Shown piece by piece: positions 7,622 through 10,543 of a stretch of 10,543 bases of DNA (the stretch's first letter is position 1; each line of letters starts with the position of its first letter). Location: positions 1 through 10,543 of the forward strand of contig JAICSG010000073.1 in the NCBI GenBank assembly GCA_025937035.1, written 5' to 3'. The notes under the pieces were generated by a model that saw only the letters and a program-made list of their open reading frames with translations, was not told where the DNA came from and made no database searches. This DNA is from Thermoanaerobaculia bacterium. Lineage in GTDB: Bacteria; Acidobacteriota; Thermoanaerobaculia; Multivoradales; UBA5704. The translations under genes were made by a program, and so were the position numbers.

Positions 7622-7650
7622 TTGACCGCCTCATTACCGTCTACTATGAT
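7622..7650 (+). promoter_or_regulatory. recA: Sigma-70-type promoter of recA
   Basis: TTGACC (7622-7627) and TATGAT (7645-7650) are separated by exactly 17 bases, each one mismatch from the housekeeping consensus TTGACA/TATAAT. Transcription would start near 7657, leaving a leader of about 86 bases before ATG 7743. At the predicted start, CGAAC-CGGC-GTCGT (7658-7671) half matches the CGAAC-N4-GTTCG LexA box known from Gram-positive bacteria. One arm is poor, so I do not call an SOS box. A second -10-like TAGAAT at 7694-7699 lacks a -35. Confidence 0.65.
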
Positions 7651-7742
7651 GGAGGCACGAACCGGCGTCGTAGCCCCGATCCCCTGAGCACAGTAGAATA
7701 GGAGCCCAAGTGCCCCCAAGGCCAGAAGGAGCGAAAAGTCAC

Positions 7743-8783
<1,041 letters not shown>

Positions 8784-8789
8784 GAAGAA

Positions 8790-8849
8790 CACGGACGAGC
8801 ACGGACGGACACGCGCGTGCTCGTCCGTGCAGGTCCGTGGTAGTCCGTG
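8790..8849. repeat. Phased palindromic heptamer element between recA and the DUF4388 gene
   Basis: This element nearly fills the 71-base gap between two convergent genes. CACGGAC occurs at 8790 and 8800, with CACGCGC at 8810. Its reverse complement GTCCGTG occurs at 8823, 8833 and 8843, with GCGCGTG at 8813. Every step is exactly 10 bases. The whole is a near-perfect 50-base palindrome (8790-8839, 21 of 25 pairs) centred on CACGCGCGTG (8810-8819). Slipped by one unit, CACGGACGAGCACG (8790-8803) pairs perfectly with 8816-8829 around a 12-base loop. A strong hairpin is certain to be possible. There is no T-tract on either side, so a classic intrinsic terminator is not supported. It may be a dispersed intergenic repeat, a bidirectional transcription barrier or a phased protein-binding array. 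Confidence 0.8.
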
Positions 8850-8854
8850 AGCTG

Positions 8855-9964
8855 CTACGAGGCCTGCTGAAAAACCTTCCGCCACCAGCGCTGGAGGGCC
8901 GGCTGGCCTCGCCGCTCGGCGGCCTGCTCCAGGTGATCGACGGGCGCGGGGAGCAGGGCGAGCCTCCCCTTCTGGAGCTGCAGCAGCAGGAGATCCATCT
9001 CGCGCCCGCGGACTCGGGCATCGCCGGAAAAGGCGTTCCCCAGGGAGGTGCGGCCGTCGAAGCGGGCATAGAAGTCGCGAGCCTTGGCCGGCATGCGGGT
9101 CTGCTCGTCCTCGGCGGGCTCCTCCACCCAGACGGGATAGCAGCGTTCCAGCAGGTCGAGCGGCACCGCCATGTGCCGGCGGGCGACCAGGACCTGCTCC
9201 TCGGTGGCCTGCTCCAGCAGCAGATCGTAGACGCTCATCTCCTGGGTGCCGGCCTCGGCCGTCTCCCGGACCTCCTCGATGTCGAGCACCCGGTCCAGAC
9301 AGAGCCGGAAGGCCCCGGCCAGGAATCGGTAGTAGGAGCCGCGGATCTTCTTGTAGAGATCCGCCAGGGTCCGGCGGCCGTCCACCGATTCCACGATCCG
9401 CCTTTGGACCGGCGGCAGATCCTCCCCGGGCCGGCGATCCCCCCGGCGGAGCACCACGCCGTCGTGGATCAGCACCCGGCGCATGCGCGCGACCTCGTCC
9501 ACCCAGCGGGTCCCCTCCATCACCAGCCTCACGACGTCGATCGGCTCGGGGAGGATCTCCTCCTCCTGAGGCATCTCCGACTGGAAATAGAAGATCCCCC
9601 GCTGCCAAAGGAAGAGGTCGCAGACCACGTCCTCGATCTGCTCGCGCAGGGTCTGCTGGATGACTTCAGGCTGGAGCATCCCCAGCTCGCGCAGCGCCAT
9701 CCCCAGACGGGTGCCGTGGCTCGCGCAGTGGCTCAGGGCCTTGAAGAGCTGGTCGTCGGTCAGGTGGCCGTGAAGCACGAGGTGCTGGCCATAGTACTCG
9801 GCGGGATCGTTCGAGAGGCACCCCACGACCTCGCCGGCGTGGAGATAGATCCGCTTCTCGCGCTCGCTGCGGCGGATCACGAGCGCCCCCGTGCAGCGGT
9901 CGTTCTTCGCCCACTGCAGCAGGTCGCCCAGGGGAAAGGCGGTCAGTCTTCCTGAGAATTCCAT
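8855..9964 (-). CDS. DUF4388 (PATAN-like) domain protein, probable regulator
   Basis: A 369-residue soluble protein without signal peptide or membrane span. Residues 1-100 look like DUF4388: MEFSGRLTAFPLGDLLQWAK, then CTGALVI, the short strand pair KRIYLHAGEVVGCLSND, and LVLHGHLTDDQLFKAL. This domain is found beside response regulators and in gliding- or signalling-related proteins, and probably mediates protein interaction. A helical segment LREQIEDVVCDLFLWQRGIFYF (107-128) follows, matching the usual continuation. Residues 180-230 (PVQRRIVESVDGRRTLADLYKK) resemble a winged-helix-like domain seen in the same proteins. The remaining tail to residue 369 is unrecognised, with EQATEEQVLVARRHMAVPLDLLERCYPVW resembling regions near DnaJ-like domains but lacking HPD. 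No kinase or enzyme motif is seen. ATG 9964 starts exactly at the domain; the longer upstream frame is not coding. A TACAAT precedes it, with no clear Shine-Dalgarno. Confidence 0.82.
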   Translation of the reverse strand: MEFSGRLTAFPLGDLLQWAKNDRCTGALVIRRSEREKRIYLHAGEVVGCLSNDPAEYYGQHLVLHGHLTDDQLFKALSHCASHGTRLGMALRELGMLQPEVIQQTLREQIEDVVCDLFLWQRGIFYFQSEMPQEEEILPEPIDVVRLVMEGTRWVDEVARMRRVLIHDGVVLRRGDRRPGEDLPPVQRRIVESVDGRRTLADLYKKIRGSYYRFLAGAFRLCLDRVLDIEEVRETAEAGTQEMSVYDLLLEQATEEQVLVARRHMAVPLDLLERCYPVWVEEPAEDEQTRMPAKARDFYARFDGRTSLGNAFSGDARVRGREMDLLLLQLQKGRLALLPAPVDHLEQAAERRGQPALQRWWRKVFQQAS

Positions 9965-9979
9965 GATAAACGCGAGCCG

Positions 9980-9988
9980 ATTGTACCA
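9980..9988 (-). promoter_or_regulatory. Candidate extended -10 (TGG-TACAAT) for the DUF4388 gene
   Basis: On the minus strand TGG-TACAAT fits the extended -10 pattern TGn-TANNNT and ends 15 bases before ATG 9964, so the leader would be about 9 bases. No Shine-Dalgarno is visible in that leader and no convincing -35 upstream. It is back to back with the candidate promoter of the secreted-protein gene. Confidence 0.4.
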
Positions 9989-10013
9989 GGGAGACCGGAG
10001 AATTTCCCCCTGG
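9986..10013. repeat. Inverted repeat between divergent candidate promoters
   Basis: CCAGGG (9986-9991) and CCCTGG (10008-10013) form a perfect 6-base inverted repeat with a 16-base spacer. It lies between the two divergent -10-like sites in the 73-base gap, and its left arm overlaps the DUF4388-gene extended -10. The position would suit an operator acting on both genes. With such short arms chance is a real alternative. Confidence 0.25.
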
Positions 10014-10021
10014 AGAGGCGC

Positions 10022-10030
10022 TGTTATGCT
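10022..10030 (+). promoter_or_regulatory. Candidate extended -10 (TGT-TATGCT) for the secreted-protein gene
   Basis: TGT-TATGCT fits TGn-TANNNT and ends 7 bases before ATG 10038, so transcription would start at or next to the start codon, giving a leaderless mRNA. The seven bases TGCGGCC contain no Shine-Dalgarno. No -35 is seen at the usual distance. Confidence 0.45.
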
Positions 10031-10037
10031 TGCGGCC

Positions 10038-10543
10038 ATGGATTCCGCCAAGCGCCTGTTTCTGGGCAGTGTCTTGCTCTGCCTCTCGCTCCCCCTGGGA
10101 GCGGCCAACCTTCCGTGCCGGCCCTGCGCCGGCCTTCGCGTCGATGCCTCCGTCAATCCCGCGGACGTCGCCCGCGTTCTGAAGCCCGGCGGACTGGAGC
10201 CGGGAAGCCCGCTCTTCGTCGCCTGGGAGGTCCCACTCTCGGCGGATACCCCAGCCGACACCACGCTCCCGTCCACGGTCCGCGACAGTGGAGCGACCCC
10301 GTGGATCTCCTTCGTCTTCCGCACTCCCCCGCCGCTCGCTCAAGGATCCGAGCGCCTCCAGGCCGAGCTGCGCGTCGCGGCCGACGTGGCATCGAAGGCC
10401 CCGGCCGGCACCTGGTTCCAGGTGGTCTGGCGGCCGGAGACCGGAAGCTTCTCACCGGTCGAGTACGCCTTCCTGCTCAAGCGGGCCGCCGTGGCCCTGA
10501 CCGGTGCGCAGGGACAGGGGAAGGTGGCCTCGGAGCCCCTTCC
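10038..10543 (+). CDS. Secreted protein of unknown function (partial, C-terminus off the right edge)
   Basis: An uninterrupted frame of 168 codons running off the window. Its codon use matches its neighbours: third positions are mostly G or C. The N-terminus MDSAKRLFLGSVLLCLSLPLG is a signal peptide, with cleavage probably near GAA|N (residue 23). The mature part begins NLPCRPCAGLRVD, with a CxxC pair (Cys27, Cys30) that could form a disulfide. The rest alternates short hydrophobic strands (PLFVAWEVPL, PWISFVFRTP, WFQVVWRP) with helices such as ERLQAELRVAADVAS and VEYAFLLKRAAVALTG. That alternation is compatible with the start of a (beta/alpha)8 barrel like those of glycoside hydrolases, but this is a guess from pattern only. 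I do not recognise the family. It is divergent from the DUF4388 gene, with no Shine-Dalgarno and a -10-like site 7 bases upstream. Confidence 0.75.
   Translation, partial: MDSAKRLFLGSVLLCLSLPLGAANLPCRPCAGLRVDASVNPADVARVLKPGGLEPGSPLFVAWEVPLSADTPADTTLPSTVRDSGATPWISFVFRTPPPLAQGSERLQAELRVAADVASKAPAGTWFQVVWRPETGSFSPVEYAFLLKRAAVALTGAQGQGKVASEPL

Noticed and set aside
7658..7671. SOS (LexA) box upstream of recA
   Set aside because: CGAAC-CGGC-GTCGT keeps one half of the Gram-positive-type palindrome only, and the LexA site of this lineage is unknown to me, so it is mentioned but not called.
5971..7719. Open frame extending the DUF58 gene far upstream to 7719
   Set aside because: This part overlaps MoxR and Uma2 in another frame and translates to low-complexity Pro/Arg/Gly sequence. 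The GTG at 5970 with a GTGA overlap is the natural start.
8837..9955. 372-codon plus-strand frame opposite the DUF4388 gene
   Set aside because: The minus strand carries the recognisable DUF4388 domain. This frame is a composition-driven shadow without a ribosome binding site.
9965..10324. N-terminal extension of the DUF4388 frame to 10324
   Set aside because: It would run through the divergent intergenic region and antisense to a signal-peptide-bearing gene. The domain starts exactly at the ATG at 9964.

Overview
The window is GC-rich, gene-dense bacterial chromosome with ten protein-coding genes, no RNA gene, no insertion sequence and no CRISPR array. A lipoprotein with a lipobox and an outer-membrane beta-barrel protein ending in Phe point to a Gram-negative-type envelope. 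The mix of RecA sequence, a DUF4388 regulator, a Uma2 protein, a DUF885-type lipoprotein and a short NAD-type 6-phosphogluconate dehydrogenase would suit Acidobacteriota or a similar deep, GC-rich phylum. That placement is inference, not proof.

Layout. Minus strand, cut by the left edge: 6-phosphogluconate dehydrogenase (gnd). Divergent from it on the plus strand are a small outer-membrane beta-barrel protein and, 41 bases later, a metallopeptidase-like lipoprotein with an HEGYPGHH motif. The lipoprotein ends one base from the end of a three-gene minus-strand cluster, read right to left: MoxR AAA+ ATPase, DUF58 protein, TgpA-type membrane transglutaminase. The three are joined by GTGA and ATGA start/stop overlaps and form a textbook moxR-DUF58-transglutaminase operon. 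Upstream of it, same strand, is a Uma2-family (PD-(D/E)XK-like) protein. It is divergent from recA, which has a clear TTGACC-17-TATGAT promoter. recA converges on a DUF4388 regulatory protein, and that gene is divergent from a secreted protein cut by the right edge.

How the genes fit together. The moxR operon is the only tightly coupled pathway: the ATPase probably remodels the DUF58 and transglutaminase membrane partners in envelope maintenance. The barrel and the lipoprotein are also envelope proteins and may be co-transcribed. recA (recombination and SOS) and gnd (pentose phosphate pathway) are housekeeping genes.

The least explained signals are non-coding. First, a 60-base element between recA and the DUF4388 gene is built of CACGGAC/GTCCGTG heptamers spaced exactly 10 bases apart around a CACGCGCGTG centre. 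Second, TANNNT -10-like hexamers lie 6 to 15 bases before the start codons of four genes that lack a good Shine-Dalgarno sequence, suggesting leaderless or very-short-leader mRNAs. No clearly new multi-gene system is visible.
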